Shown here in pieces: positions 1-7,173 of a DNA stretch of 9,772 bases. The notes below the pieces were generated by a model. The model did not search any database and was not told the DNA's origin. It worked only from the letters and a program-made list of their open reading frames with translations. A program made the position numbers and the translations under genes. Positions within the stretch are counted from its first letter, which is position 1. The number at the start of each line of letters is the position of its first letter. The stretch comes from Acidimangrovimonas sp. (lineage in GTDB: Bacteria > Pseudomonadota > Alphaproteobacteria > Rhodobacterales > Rhodobacteraceae). The stretch lies in NCBI GenBank assembly GCA_030147905.1, contig JASBUM010000085.1:1-9772 (forward strand), written 5' to 3'.

Positions 1-72
1 GGAGGCCTGCGCGAGCCCCGCCAGCGCAAGTCCCGCCGCCGTGACCGCGGTGATGACGAACATCCTTTTCAT
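1..72 (-). CDS. Exported protein, N-terminal signal peptide only (truncated by window edge)
   Basis: This is the first 24 codons of a minus-strand gene that runs off the left edge. The translation begins MKRMFVITAVTAAGLALAG and ends LAQAS. It has a basic N-terminus, a hydrophobic alanine/leucine core and an A-Q-A signal peptidase I site, so the product is almost certainly exported to the periplasm. The start is backed by an AGAGGTG ribosome binding site six bases upstream of the ATG at 72. A second in-frame ATG lies at codon 4. The gene is divergent from the anion permease at 439. It could be a periplasmic solute-binding protein or another secreted enzyme, but the mature protein is outside the window and no family can be assigned. 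Coding status is fairly sure; function is unknown. Confidence 0.75.
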   Translation of the reverse strand, partial: MKRMFVITAVTAAGLALAGLAQAS

Positions 73-438
73 TCTAGCACCTCTTTTCCGGTTGTGCGCC
101 CTTTGGCGCCTGTCATTCGAAGATGGGGGGGCGGACTTACCCGCGCTTTGCGCCGGTCTTACGATTTCGTAAGGCCCGCCTTCGCAAGGCTGCGGCCGGC
201 GTCGAGCGGGTGCGCGCATCGGTCGTCGCGCCCTCGCCGGCGGCGAAAGCCTGCACACCGCATGCGATTGCTGTGGAAGGGCGGGAGAGCAACTGCTAGC
301 GTCGCGCGCGGGTCCGGCCGTGCGGTCCGTTGCGCCTTGCCATCCCGGGGGCGGCGCGACGACGGGCGGCGGGTCCCGGTTCCCTGCATTCCGCCGCACC
401 GGCCCGTCCCGGAAAACGGCCATCCTGGACGTGCACCG
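73..438. other. Divergent intergenic region, no gene seen
   Basis: This stretch of 366 bases lies between the exported-protein start (minus) and the permease start (plus). The plus frame is open back to 94, but its translation is Arg/Pro/Gly-rich with no family features, and the permease family starts at the Met encoded at 439. It holds the 16-bp palindrome at 158-173 and a small hairpin (GCGCC, 96-100, with GGCGC, 105-109) in the probable leader of the minus gene. It also has a run of seven G at 125-131. I could not identify a convincing -35/-10 pair for either direction. Confidence 0.6.
158..173. promoter_or_regulatory. Perfect palindrome CTTACGA-TT-TCGTAAG, candidate operator
   Basis: Seven-base arms CTTACGA (158-164) and TCGTAAG (167-173) flank TT. 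It is AT-rich compared with its surroundings, which makes it stand out. It sits 86 bases upstream of the minus-strand exported-protein start and about 265 bases upstream of the permease start. A short perfect dyad in a divergent region suggests a site for a dimeric repressor such as a TetR- or GntR-type protein, but no cognate regulator is next to it. In RNA it could also fold, with GGU/GCC extending the stem, but no T tract follows, so a terminator is less likely. Confidence 0.45.
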
Positions 439-1752
439 ATGGATCTGATCGTCACCGGTCTTTTCGCGCTCACCTATCTGGGAATGGCGGCGGGGCGGCT
501 GCCGGGGCTTCGGCTCGACCGGGCGGGGATCGCACTTGCCGTCGCGGTGACAATGGTCGCGAGCGGCGCGCTATCGCCGGCTGCGGCGGGATCGGCGGTG
601 CACTTTCCGACCCTGCTGCTGATGGCGGGGCTGATGATCGTGTCGGGCCGGTTCCGTGCCGCCGGGATCTACGACGGGGCCGCGGCATGGCTGGCCGCGC
701 GGGCAGAGCGGCCGGCCCTCCTGCTGGCGCTGACCGTCGCGGCGGGGGGGATCCTTTCGGCCCTGCTGATCAACGATATCGTCGTCTTCGCGATGACGCC
801 CATCCTCTGCATCAGCCTGACGGAGCGGGGTCGCGACCCGCGGCCCTATCTTCTGGCGCTGGCGGCGGCCAGCAACGCAGGCTCTGCCGCGACGCTGATA
901 GGCAATCCGCAGAACATCCTGATCGGGCAGGCGGGCGGGCTTGATTTCTGGCGCTATGCGGCGGTGGCGGCGCCGCCCGCGCTGGCGGCGCTGGCGGCCG
1001 TCTTTCTGTGCGTGGCATGGATCTGGCGCCGCAGCCTGTGGGGAAGCGGCGCGATCCGCGGACCCGGCGCCGGGGTGACGCATACCGAAACTCGCGGGGC
1101 GGTGGCGGCCGGGACGGGTGCTGCGAAGGCGGGCGCGGCCGGGGCTCTTCGGGGCGCCGGCCGATCCGGCGCCGGCGGGGCGCTGGTACCGGTCGCGGGT
1201 CTCGGGGCGATGCTGGTTCTCTTCGCCACGCCGATGTCGCGCGAGATGGTGGCGCTGGTCGCCGCCGCGGCGCTCATCGTCAGCCGCCGCACCCCCAGCC
1301 GCGTGATACTGGGCGAGATCGACGTGCCGCTGCTGATCCTCTTTGCCGGGCTCTTCGTCATCAACGCGGCCTTTGCCGCCACCGGCCTGCCCGCGGCGGC
1401 GGTTCAGGCTCTGGCTGCGGCGGGGCTGACGCCGGGCCGGGGAGGGGTTCTGGTGCCCTTCACGCTGGTCAGCAGCAACACGATCGGCAACGTGCCTGCG
1501 GTGATCTTGCTGCTTGCCGCATGGCCGGGGCTTTCGACCGGCACGCTGACCGCGCTTGCGATCCTGTCGACGCTGGCGGGAAACCTGCTTCTGGTCGGCA
1601 GCCTCGCCAATCTCATCACCGCCGAACGTGCCGCCGGGGCAGGGGTGCGCCTGACTTTCCGCGATCACGCCCGCAGCGGGGTGCCGATCACGCTGGTGTC
1701 GATGATCGCGGCGGGGCTGTGGCTGTGGGCGCTGGGGCTTCTGCCGGCCTGA
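439..1752 (+). CDS. SLC13/ArsB-type (ion transporter superfamily) anion permease
   Basis: This encodes a polytopic inner-membrane protein of 437 residues, probably a secondary carrier for an inorganic or organic anion. Two related halves are visible. The first has INDIVVFAMTP (111-121) followed by SNAGSAATLIGNPQNILIG (145-163). The second has a hydrophobic LFAGLFVINAAF stretch (301-312), then SSNTIGNVPAVILLL (345-359) and GNLLLVGSLANLI (381-393). These N-rich re-entrant motifs, with GNP and GNVP, are typical of the ArsB/NhaD/CitM/SLC13 superfamily. The two halves are joined by an unusually Gly/Ala-rich linker (about 205-248). The start at 439 fits the family N-terminus (MDLIVTGLFALTYLGMAAGR), though only a weak GGAC lies upstream, and the open frame extends farther 5' with non-family sequence. 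The gene converges on mtlK and is not part of the polyol operon. The substrate (citrate, dicarboxylate, arsenite, sulfate or Na+/H+) cannot be read from sequence alone. Confidence 0.85.
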   Translation: MDLIVTGLFALTYLGMAAGRLPGLRLDRAGIALAVAVTMVASGALSPAAAGSAVHFPTLLLMAGLMIVSGRFRAAGIYDGAAAWLAARAERPALLLALTVAAGGILSALLINDIVVFAMTPILCISLTERGRDPRPYLLALAAASNAGSAATLIGNPQNILIGQAGGLDFWRYAAVAAPPALAALAAVFLCVAWIWRRSLWGSGAIRGPGAGVTHTETRGAVAAGTGAAKAGAAGALRGAGRSGAGGALVPVAGLGAMLVLFATPMSREMVALVAAAALIVSRRTPSRVILGEIDVPLLILFAGLFVINAAFAATGLPAAAVQALAAAGLTPGRGGVLVPFTLVSSNTIGNVPAVILLLAAWPGLSTGTLTALAILSTLAGNLLLVGSLANLITAERAAGAGVRLTFRDHARSGVPITLVSMIAAGLWLWALGLLPA

Positions 1753-1765
1753 CGCGGCGGCCGGC
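1743..1765 (+). terminator. Stem-loop spanning the permease stop codon, weak terminator candidate
   Basis: Seven-base arms GCCGGCC (1743-1749) and GGCCGGC (1759-1765) enclose a nine-base loop that contains the TGA stop of the permease. There is no T tract, so it is not a canonical intrinsic terminator. It could be an mRNA end-stabilising structure or a chance product of high GC content. Confidence 0.25.
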
Positions 1766-1780
1766 GAATGAGGCCGAGGA

Positions 1781-1902
1781 GAGAGGCCGAAGCGAGAGGC
1801 CAAGCGGCGCGCGGCGGGGCGCGGGGCGCCCACAGGGCGGCAGGCCCGCCGCATCAGGCCCCCCGCATCAGGCCCGCGCGTGTGGCCTCTGTGCGTGTGG
1901 CC
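1781..1902. repeat. Three pairs of short tandem near-repeats in the convergent gap
   Basis: The 180-base gap between the convergent permease and mtlK genes holds three adjacent duplications. GAGAGGCC(G)AAGC occurs at 1781-1793 and 1794-1805. CCGCATCAGGCCC occurs at 1849-1861 and 1863-1875. GCGTGTGGCC occurs at 1878-1887 and 1893-1902. Periods are about 13-15 bases. No gene or known repeat family is evident. They look like local slippage duplications in sequence under little constraint. Confidence 0.6.
1817..1831. terminator. GC hairpin GGGCGC-GGG-GCGCCC between convergent genes, weak terminator candidate
   Basis: This is a perfect six-base stem with a three-base loop, lying about 100 bases beyond the mtlK stop and about 65 beyond the permease stop. 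It could serve either convergent transcript. No T tract follows on either strand, and such stems arise easily at this GC content, so confidence is low. Confidence 0.25.
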
Positions 1903-1932
1903 CGCGTGCGCGCGCCGCCCCAGGGCCTCCGC

Positions 1933-3453
1933 TCAAAGCGGGCGCCCGGCGAGGTAATCGGCGATCACCGCCCGGCTGCCGCGCGCCCAGAGCGCCGACA
2001 GTGCCGCGGCGAAAGCCGCCTGCACGCGCGGGTCGCGCCCGGTCTCGCCATAGATCTCGGCCATCTCCAGCCAGGCCGCGGGACGCGTGCGCGCCGCCTG
2101 GGCGGCGGCCTGAAGCCGGTCCCAGTTCGGATCGTTGGGCGCGATCACCGCGCCGCTGTCGGTGGTGCCCGCGCAATAGCGGCACCAGAGCGCGGATTCG
2201 AGGATCAGCCCCGCCGGCACATGCCCGCGCGCGAGATTGTCGCGCAGTGACGGCAGGATGAATTTCGGCTGCCGGTTGGAGCCGTCCAGACACAGCCGCC
2301 GGATCGTGTCGCCGATGCGCGGATTGGCGAAGCGTTCCTCGGTCCGGGCGAGATAATCCCGCAGGTCGGTATCCGGCACCGGCGCGACATGGGGGATGAT
2401 CTCCTCGGTCTCGATCTTGTGCAGGAAGGCGCGGATCTGCCCGTCCGCCATCGCCTGATCGGCGAATTCCAGATCCGAGAGCCCGCCGGCATAGGCGATG
2501 ATCGCATGGCCGCCGTTGAGGATGCGGATCTTCATCGCCTCGAAGAGATGGACATGATCGGTGAAGGTCACCCCCACGGATTCCAGCGCCGGCCGACCGG
2601 CGGGGAAGTGGTCCTCGACCACCCATTGGCGGAAGGGCTCGCATGTGACCGGCGCGGCATCGACGATGCCGAAGCTTTCGGCAAGGGCGATCTCGCGCGG
2701 GCCGGTGGCGGGGGTGATCCGGTCGACCATCGCGTTGGGGAAGGCCACGTTGTCCTCGATCCAGCCGGCAAGCCCCGGATCGGCAAGCCGCGCAAGGCCC
2801 ACCACCGCGTCGCGGGTGACGCCGCCATTGCCCGGCAGGTTGTCGCACGACATCACGGTGAAGGGCGCGATCCCGGCCGCGCGCCGCGCCGCCAGCGCCG
2901 CCACGATGGCGCCGAAGGCGGTGGCCGGGCCGCCGCCCGTCCCGCCGCCCGTCCCGCTGTCCGCGGCGCCTGCGAAGCCTGCGCGCGCATCGGCGATGAT
3001 GCGCGGATCCTCGGGGTTGAAGACGCCGGTGGCGGGGTCGACGAAATAGCCCCCCTCGGTCACGGTCAGCGATACGATGCGGATCTCGGGCCGGGCCATG
3101 GCGGCGATCAGCGGCCCGTTGTCGGGCGCCACGGCGACGAAATCGGCCATCGCGCCGATGACGCGGGCGCGGTCACCCTCGGGATCCAGCTCTATCACCG
3201 TGCTCAGGCAGTCCTGCGCGGTCAGGGCACTGCGCATGCGCGCGTCGCCCGCCATCACGCCTGCACCGATCAGCGCCCAGTCATGGCTCTGGCCGGCGTT
3301 GAACAGGTCGTCGAGATAGACCGCCTGATGCGCGCGATGGAAGTTCCCGATGCCGATATGGACGATGCCGGGCGTAAGGCGGGCCCGGTCGTAGGCGGGG
3401 CGGGCGATTCCCCCGGGCAGATCCCGCAGCGCAGGGTTCGACAATCTTATCAT
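1933..3453 (-). CDS. mtlK: Mannitol 2-dehydrogenase (polyol-specific long-chain dehydrogenase)
   Basis: This cytoplasmic NAD-dependent enzyme oxidises D-mannitol to D-fructose. Family members often also accept D-arabitol or sorbitol. The 506-residue product shows the N-terminal dinucleotide-binding segment HIGIGNFHRAHQAVYLDD (32-49). TEGGYFVDP follows at 132-140 and MSCDNLPGNG at 201-210. The catalytic signature is KIRILNGGH (308-316), in which Lys308, Asn313 and His316 match the Lys/Asn/His triad of Pseudomonas fluorescens mannitol dehydrogenase. It is somewhat longer than usual (about 480-495). Part of the excess is a Gly-rich insert, SGTGGGTGGGP (166-176), encoded by a 12-bp tandem duplication. 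An AAGG ribosome binding site lies about eight bases before the ATG at 3453. It is the last gene of the operon, 119 bases after smoS. The family is sure; mannitol rather than another polyol is inferred from the operon match. Confidence 0.93.
   Translation of the reverse strand: MIRLSNPALRDLPGGIARPAYDRARLTPGIVHIGIGNFHRAHQAVYLDDLFNAGQSHDWALIGAGVMAGDARMRSALTAQDCLSTVIELDPEGDRARVIGAMADFVAVAPDNGPLIAAMARPEIRIVSLTVTEGGYFVDPATGVFNPEDPRIIADARAGFAGAADSGTGGGTGGGPATAFGAIVAALAARRAAGIAPFTVMSCDNLPGNGGVTRDAVVGLARLADPGLAGWIEDNVAFPNAMVDRITPATGPREIALAESFGIVDAAPVTCEPFRQWVVEDHFPAGRPALESVGVTFTDHVHLFEAMKIRILNGGHAIIAYAGGLSDLEFADQAMADGQIRAFLHKIETEEIIPHVAPVPDTDLRDYLARTEERFANPRIGDTIRRLCLDGSNRQPKFILPSLRDNLARGHVPAGLILESALWCRYCAGTTDSGAVIAPNDPNWDRLQAAAQAARTRPAAWLEMAEIYGETGRDPRVQAAFAAALSALWARGSRAVIADYLAGRPL
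2930..2953. repeat. Exact 12-bp tandem duplication inside mtlK
   Basis: CCGCCGCCCGTC occurs at 2930-2941 and again at 2942-2953. Read on the minus strand it keeps frame and encodes two consecutive copies of a Gly-Thr-Gly-Gly unit. It lies in a loop region between the NAD domain core and the TAFG segment that family members usually have, so the insert is probably tolerated. Confidence 0.8.
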
Positions 3454-3497
3454 GGGGCTGCCTTTCGAATTCTGGCGCGGTGCAGATCACGCCGCGG

Positions 3498-3513
3498 CGC
3501 GGCGCGTGCCGCG
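3498..3513 (-). other. Hairpin CGCGGC-loop-GCCGCG in the smoS-mtlK gap
   Basis: Perfect six-base arms (3498-3503 and 3508-3513) with a four-base loop lie between the smoS stop and the mtlK start. Without a T tract it is not an intrinsic terminator. It may stabilise the upstream mRNA or tune mtlK expression, or be a chance feature of GC-rich sequence. No second promoter was recognised in this gap. Confidence 0.3.
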
Positions 3514-3572
3514 GGGCGGTGATGGAAGGAGGGGGCGCGGCGGCCGGATCGGACGGGAGGCGTGCGGCATGG

Positions 3573-4343
3573 TCAGCTCATCCACTGGCCGCCGTCGACG
3601 TTGTAGCACTGGGCGACGATGTAATCGGCCTCGGGGGTGGCAAGGAAGATGGCCATGCCGCACAGATCCTCCGCCGTTCCCATCCGGCCGAAGGGCACGG
3701 CCGCGCCGACCTCGCGCTTTTTCTGGCCGGGCGCCTTGCCCTCGTATTTCGCGAAGAAGGCATCGACCCCGTCCCAATGCTCGCCATCCACCACGCCGGG
3801 CGCGATCGCGTTGACGTTGATGCCATGGGCGATGAGGTTCAGCCCCGCCGACTGCGTCAGGCTGATGACCGCCGCCTTGGTGGCGCAATAGACCCCGACC
3901 AGAGGCTCCCCCCGCCGGCCGGCCTGGCTGGCCATGTTGATGATCTTGCCGCCCCGCCCGCGCGCGATCATGTGGCGCGCCACCGCCTGCATGGTGAAGA
4001 GCGTACCTGTGACGTTGATCGCGAATGTCCGCTCGTAATCGGCGCGGGTGATCTCGACCAGCGGCGCGGCGGTGAAGATCGCGGCATTGTTGACAAGGAT
4101 GTCGATGTGACCCAGCGCGCCGACGGTCTCGGCCACCGCCGCGTCGATGCTTGCCTGATCGGTCACGTCCATCGCGACGGCCACGCATGCCGGGCCGATC
4201 TCGGCGGCGGTACGGCGGGCGCGCTCGATGTCGATGTCGCCGATCGCGACCCTCGCGCCCTCGCGCACATAGGCCTCGGCGAAGGCCCGCCCGATGCCGC
4301 GCGCCGCCCCGGTGACGAGCGCGGTCCTGCCCGCGAGCCTCAT
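3573..4343 (-). CDS. smoS: Sorbitol (polyol) dehydrogenase, short-chain dehydrogenase/reductase
   Basis: This cytoplasmic classical SDR oxidises D-sorbitol to D-fructose. The R. sphaeroides homologue also acts on galactitol. At 256 residues it is the same length as that enzyme and, from memory, very similar throughout. The cofactor motif TGAARGIG is at 11-18 and Asp36 at the end of the second strand favours NAD+ over NADP+. NNAA is at 85-88. The catalytic tetrad is Asn110, Ser139, Tyr152 and Lys156 (within VYCATK). The C-terminus [10 protein letters not shown] is typical. The start overlaps the smoK stop by four bases (ATGA), which indicates translational coupling to the transporter ATPase. 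All key residues are present and nothing is broken. Assignment is strong; preferred substrate among hexitols is inferred. Confidence 0.95.
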   Translation of the reverse strand: MRLAGRTALVTGAARGIGRAFAEAYVREGARVAIGDIDIERARRTAAEIGPACVAVAMDVTDQASIDAAVAETVGALGHIDILVNNAAIFTAAPLVEITRADYERTFAINVTGTLFTMQAVARHMIARGRGGKIINMASQAGRRGEPLVGVYCATKAAVISLTQSAGLNLIAHGINVNAIAPGVVDGEHWDGVDAFFAKYEGKAPGQKKREVGAAVPFGRMGTAEDLCGMAIFLATPEADYIVAQCYNVDGGQWMS

Positions 4344-5341
4344 AGCCGGATGCCCTGCAGGTCGAAGCGGTGGATGCGCTCCTCGATCGGGGTGAGGAAG
4401 ACGCGGTCGCCGTGCCTGACCGGCATCTCGCCGTCGATGCGCACCGTCATCGTGCCCATCTCATCCCCGAGCGCGACATGAACGAACGTGTCCGAGCCGA
4501 GATGTTCGGCCACGCCCACCGTGCCGGGCCAGGCGCCGGACTCGGGCGACAGTGTCAGATGTTCGGGACGGATGCCGATGGTGGCGGCGTTGCGGCGCGC
4601 GGCCTCGTCGCCTTCAAGGAAATTCATCCGCGGACTGCCGATGAAGCCTGCGACGAACAGATTGGCCGGGCTGCGGTAGAGATCCATCGGGGAACCCACC
4701 TGCTCGATCCGGCCGGCCTGCAGCACCACGATCTTGTCGGCCATGGTCATCGCCTCGACCTGGTCGTGGGTGACGTAGATCATCGTCGTCTTCAGCCGCT
4801 GGTGCAGCTCGGTGATCTCCAGCCGCATGCCCACCCGCAGCGCGGCGTCGAGGTTCGACAGCGGCTCGTCGAAGAGAAACGCCGCCGGCTCGCGGACGAT
4901 CGCGCGGCCGATCGCCACCCGCTGCCGCTGCCCGCCCGACAATTGGCCCGGCTTGCGCTCGAGATAGTCGGTCAGGTTCAGCACCTTCGCCGCCGCCTCC
5001 ACCCGCCGGTCGCGCTCGGCCGTGTCGAGCCCGGCCATCTTCAGCGGAAAGGCGATGTTCCTGCGCACGCTCATATGCGGATAGAGCGCGTAGGACTGGA
5101 ACACCATCGCAAGGCGCCGCTGCGCCGGGCGCAGCTGGGTGGCGTCCTGCCCGTCGATCTCGATCGCGCCGGCGCTGACGTCCTCGAGCCCCGCGATCAG
5201 CCGCAAAAGCGTGGACTTGCCGCAGCCCGAGGGGCCGACGAAAACGACGAATTCCCCGTCCTCGATATCCAGATCCAGCGGCGGGATCACGGTGACGTCG
5301 CCGAATTGCTTGACGACCTTCTTCAGGCAGATCTTGCCCAT
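4340..5341 (-). CDS. smoK: Polyol ABC transporter ATP-binding protein
   Basis: This is the ATPase of the sorbitol/mannitol importer. It works as a dimer on the cytoplasmic face, contacting the EAA loops of SmoF and SmoG. The product has 333 residues. Walker A is GPSGCGKST (36-44), the Q-loop glutamine is Gln82 in [11 protein letters not shown], the signature is LSGGQRQR (134-141), Walker B is FLFDEP with Asp158 and Glu159, and the H-loop is His192. A MalK/UgpC-type C-terminal TOBE region follows from about 240, including GIRPEH (256-261). It is shorter than E. coli MalK (about 370), as is usual for this subgroup. An AGGAGAG ribosome binding site lies just before the ATG at 5341 and overlaps the smoG stop codon. 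The 3' end overlaps smoS (ATGA). Confidence 0.95.
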   Translation of the reverse strand: MGKICLKKVVKQFGDVTVIPPLDLDIEDGEFVVFVGPSGCGKSTLLRLIAGLEDVSAGAIEIDGQDATQLRPAQRRLAMVFQSYALYPHMSVRRNIAFPLKMAGLDTAERDRRVEAAAKVLNLTDYLERKPGQLSGGQRQRVAIGRAIVREPAAFLFDEPLSNLDAALRVGMRLEITELHQRLKTTMIYVTHDQVEAMTMADKIVVLQAGRIEQVGSPMDLYRSPANLFVAGFIGSPRMNFLEGDEAARRNAATIGIRPEHLTLSPESGAWPGTVGVAEHLGSDTFVHVALGDEMGTMTVRIDGEMPVRHGDRVFLTPIEERIHRFDLQGIRL

Positions 5342-5350
5342 GCGTCTCTC

Positions 5351-6181
5351 CTATTTCACGGCGCCGAAGGTCAGGCCGCGGACAAGCTGTTTCTGGCTGA
5401 ACCAGCCGAGGATCAGTATCGGCGCGATGGCCATGGTCGAGGCGGCCGAGAGCTTGGCGTAGAACAGCCCCTCGGGCGAGGAGAAGGAGGCGATGAACGC
5501 GGTCAGCGGCGCGGCATTCGCGGCGGTGAGGTTGAGCGTCCAGAACGCCTCGTTCCAGGCCAGGATGATGTTGAGCAGGATGGTCGAGACGATCCCCGGC
5601 ACCGCCATCGGCGTCAGCACATGGATGATCTCGGCGCGCAGGTTGGCCCCGTCCATGCGCGCGGCCTCGAGGATCTCGCCGGGGATCTCCTTGAAATAGG
5701 TGTAGAGCATCCAGACGATGATCGGCAGGTTTATCAGCGTCAGCACGATCACGAGCCCGATCCGGGTATCGAGAAGGCCGGTGTTGCGGAAGATCAGGTA
5801 GATCGGGATCAGGACGCCGACGGGGGGCAGCATCTTGGTCGACAGCATCCACATCAGCACGTCCTTGGTGCGCCGCCCCGGCACGAAGGCCATCGACCAC
5901 GCCGCCGGCACCGCGATCACCACGCCCAGAAGCGTGGAGCCAAAGGAGATCACCACCGAGTTCCAGAAATGCAGCAGGTAGTTCGACCGCGCGTTGACGG
6001 CGATGTAATTCTCCAGCGTCCAGCGGAAGTCGAGGAACACCGGCGGCACTGCGACGGCCTCGCCCTCGGTCTTGAACGAGGTCAGGAACGTCCACAGGAT
6101 CGGAAAGAAGATCAGCAGCGCGATCGTCCATGCCAGGACGGTGACCGCGGCCTTGCGTCGGGTGGAGACGCGGCGTGCCAT
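5351..6181 (-). CDS. smoG: Polyol ABC transporter permease, MalG type
   Basis: This is the second membrane subunit of the sorbitol/mannitol importer, 276 residues with about six membrane segments. The first is near 12-34; others lie near 73-95, 107-130, 141-162, 195-215 and 248-262. The ATPase-docking EAA loop is EAARMDGANLRAEIIHVLTP (172-191). The N-terminus is short and basic, as expected for MalG-type subunits. The start at 6181 is only three bases beyond the smoF stop. A GGAGG ribosome binding site eight bases upstream (6190-6194) is embedded in the last smoF codons, so translation is coupled. It ends nine bases before smoK. Confidence 0.94.
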   Translation of the reverse strand: MARRVSTRRKAAVTVLAWTIALLIFFPILWTFLTSFKTEGEAVAVPPVFLDFRWTLENYIAVNARSNYLLHFWNSVVISFGSTLLGVVIAVPAAWSMAFVPGRRTKDVLMWMLSTKMLPPVGVLIPIYLIFRNTGLLDTRIGLVIVLTLINLPIIVWMLYTYFKEIPGEILEAARMDGANLRAEIIHVLTPMAVPGIVSTILLNIILAWNEAFWTLNLTAANAAPLTAFIASFSSPEGLFYAKLSAASTMAIAPILILGWFSQKQLVRGLTFGAVK

Positions 6182-6184
6182 GGA

Positions 6185-7057
6185 TCAGGCCTCCAGGTTC
6201 TTGCCGATCATCCGCATCAGGAAGATCGCGACGATATTGGCGAGGATGACGGCCACGATGCCGCCGGCGGAACCACCGCCCACGTCGAATTGCAAAAGCG
6301 ACTGGGCATAGACGAGATAGGTGATGTTGGTCGAGGCATTGCCGGGTCCGCCATTGGTGGTGACCAGGATCTCGGCGAAGACCGACAGCAGGAAGATGGT
6401 CTGGATCAGGATCACCACGGTGATCGAGCGGCTCAGATGCGGCACGGTGATATGGCGAAACCGCGCCAGCGCCCCGGCACCGTCCATCTCGGCCGCCTCC
6501 ATCTGCTCGCTGTCGAGCGACTGCAGCGCGGTGAGCAGGATCAGCGTCGAGAACGGCAGCCATTGCCACGCCACGATCAGGATGATCGACAGAAGCGGCG
6601 CCTGCGACAGAAAGTCGAAGGCCGGCAGGCCCAGCCCGTGCGCGATCCAGGCGAAGATCCCGTTCACGGGGTTCATGAACATGTTCTTCCACACCAGCGC
6701 CGAGACGGTGGGCATGACGAAGAAGGGCGCGATCATCAGCACCCGCACCACGCCCTGGCCCCACATCGGCTGATCGAGCAGCAGCGCCAGCAGCACGCCG
6801 CCCACGGTGGTGATGAGCAAAACGCCACCGACCAGCAGAAGCGTGTTCCACAATGCGGTGAAGAAGGCCGGATCGGTCAGGAAATAGCGGTAGTTCTCGA
6901 AGCCGATGAAATTATGCGGCCCCGGTATCAGCAGGTTGTAGTTCAGGAACGAGAAATAGACCGTCATCGCCAGCGGCACGATCATCCAGCCCAGAAGCAG
7001 GATGACGGCCGGCGAGATCATCAGCCGCGCGGCTAGGCGGGAATGTCTGGTCGCCAT
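6185..7057 (-). CDS. smoF: Polyol ABC transporter permease, MalF/UgpA type
   Basis: This is the first membrane subunit of the importer, 290 residues, forming the translocation channel with SmoG. Hydrophobic segments are visible near 13-35, 70-94, 104-124, 154-175, 211-233 and 264-283. The EAA loop is EAAEMDGAGALARFRHITVP (187-206). It lacks the large extra periplasmic domain of E. coli MalF, as is usual for the UgpA-like subgroup. A GAGGT ribosome binding site lies about seven bases before the ATG at 7057. It is separated from smoE by 161 bases that contain a strong hairpin, whereas it abuts smoG closely. Confidence 0.94.
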   Translation of the reverse strand: MATRHSRLAARLMISPAVILLLGWMIVPLAMTVYFSFLNYNLLIPGPHNFIGFENYRYFLTDPAFFTALWNTLLLVGGVLLITTVGGVLLALLLDQPMWGQGVVRVLMIAPFFVMPTVSALVWKNMFMNPVNGIFAWIAHGLGLPAFDFLSQAPLLSIILIVAWQWLPFSTLILLTALQSLDSEQMEAAEMDGAGALARFRHITVPHLSRSITVVILIQTIFLLSVFAEILVTTNGGPGNASTNITYLVYAQSLLQFDVGGGSAGGIVAVILANIVAIFLMRMIGKNLEA

Positions 7058-7091
7058 GACGGACCTCGAAACGATCGGCCCACGCGACGCC

Positions 7092-7137
7092 GCGCGGGGC
7101 GGTGGCGGGGGCGGGGCGGGAAAGGTGGCGCGGCGGG
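7092..7137 (-). promoter_or_regulatory. C-rich, G-poor leader upstream of smoF, possible rut-like site
   Basis: Read on the transcribed minus strand, the sequence just upstream of smoF is a long C-rich tract with relatively few G residues (runs such as CCCGCCCCGCCCCCGCC). C-rich, G-poor RNA is the kind of sequence Rho loads on. Placed between the binding-protein gene and the permease genes, it could allow partial termination. This is inference from composition only. Confidence 0.25.
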
Positions 7138-7173
7138 GATATGGGCCGCGGTGCGGGTTTGCGCGAAAGGGTA

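Noticed and set aside
94..438. N-terminal extension of the permease by 115 residues
   Set aside because: The extension is Arg/Pro-rich, not hydrophobic and not seen in the family. The typical N-terminus begins at the Met encoded at 439.
744..750. Run of seven G within the permease as a possible phase-variation tract
   Set aside because: Runs of this length are common at such GC content, the frame is intact, and two Gly codons explain it. There is no evidence of switching.
5069..5080. Operator-like GCTCATATGCGG inside smoK
   Set aside because: It encodes conserved residues of the PHMS segment after the Q-loop, lacks the dyad, and is not in a promoter position.
4614..6851. Long minus-strand open frame (745 codons) overlapping smoF, smoG and smoK
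   Set aside because: It is in an alternative frame of the same genes, with an Arg/Ala/Gly-rich translation that echoes the real proteins out of frame.
4370..7036. Very long plus-strand open frame (888 codons) antisense to smoK, smoG and smoF
   Set aside because: It is an antisense shadow caused by high GC at third codon positions. Its translation is His/Asp/Arg/Gln-rich without family features, while the minus-strand frames give complete, canonical ABC transporter subunits.
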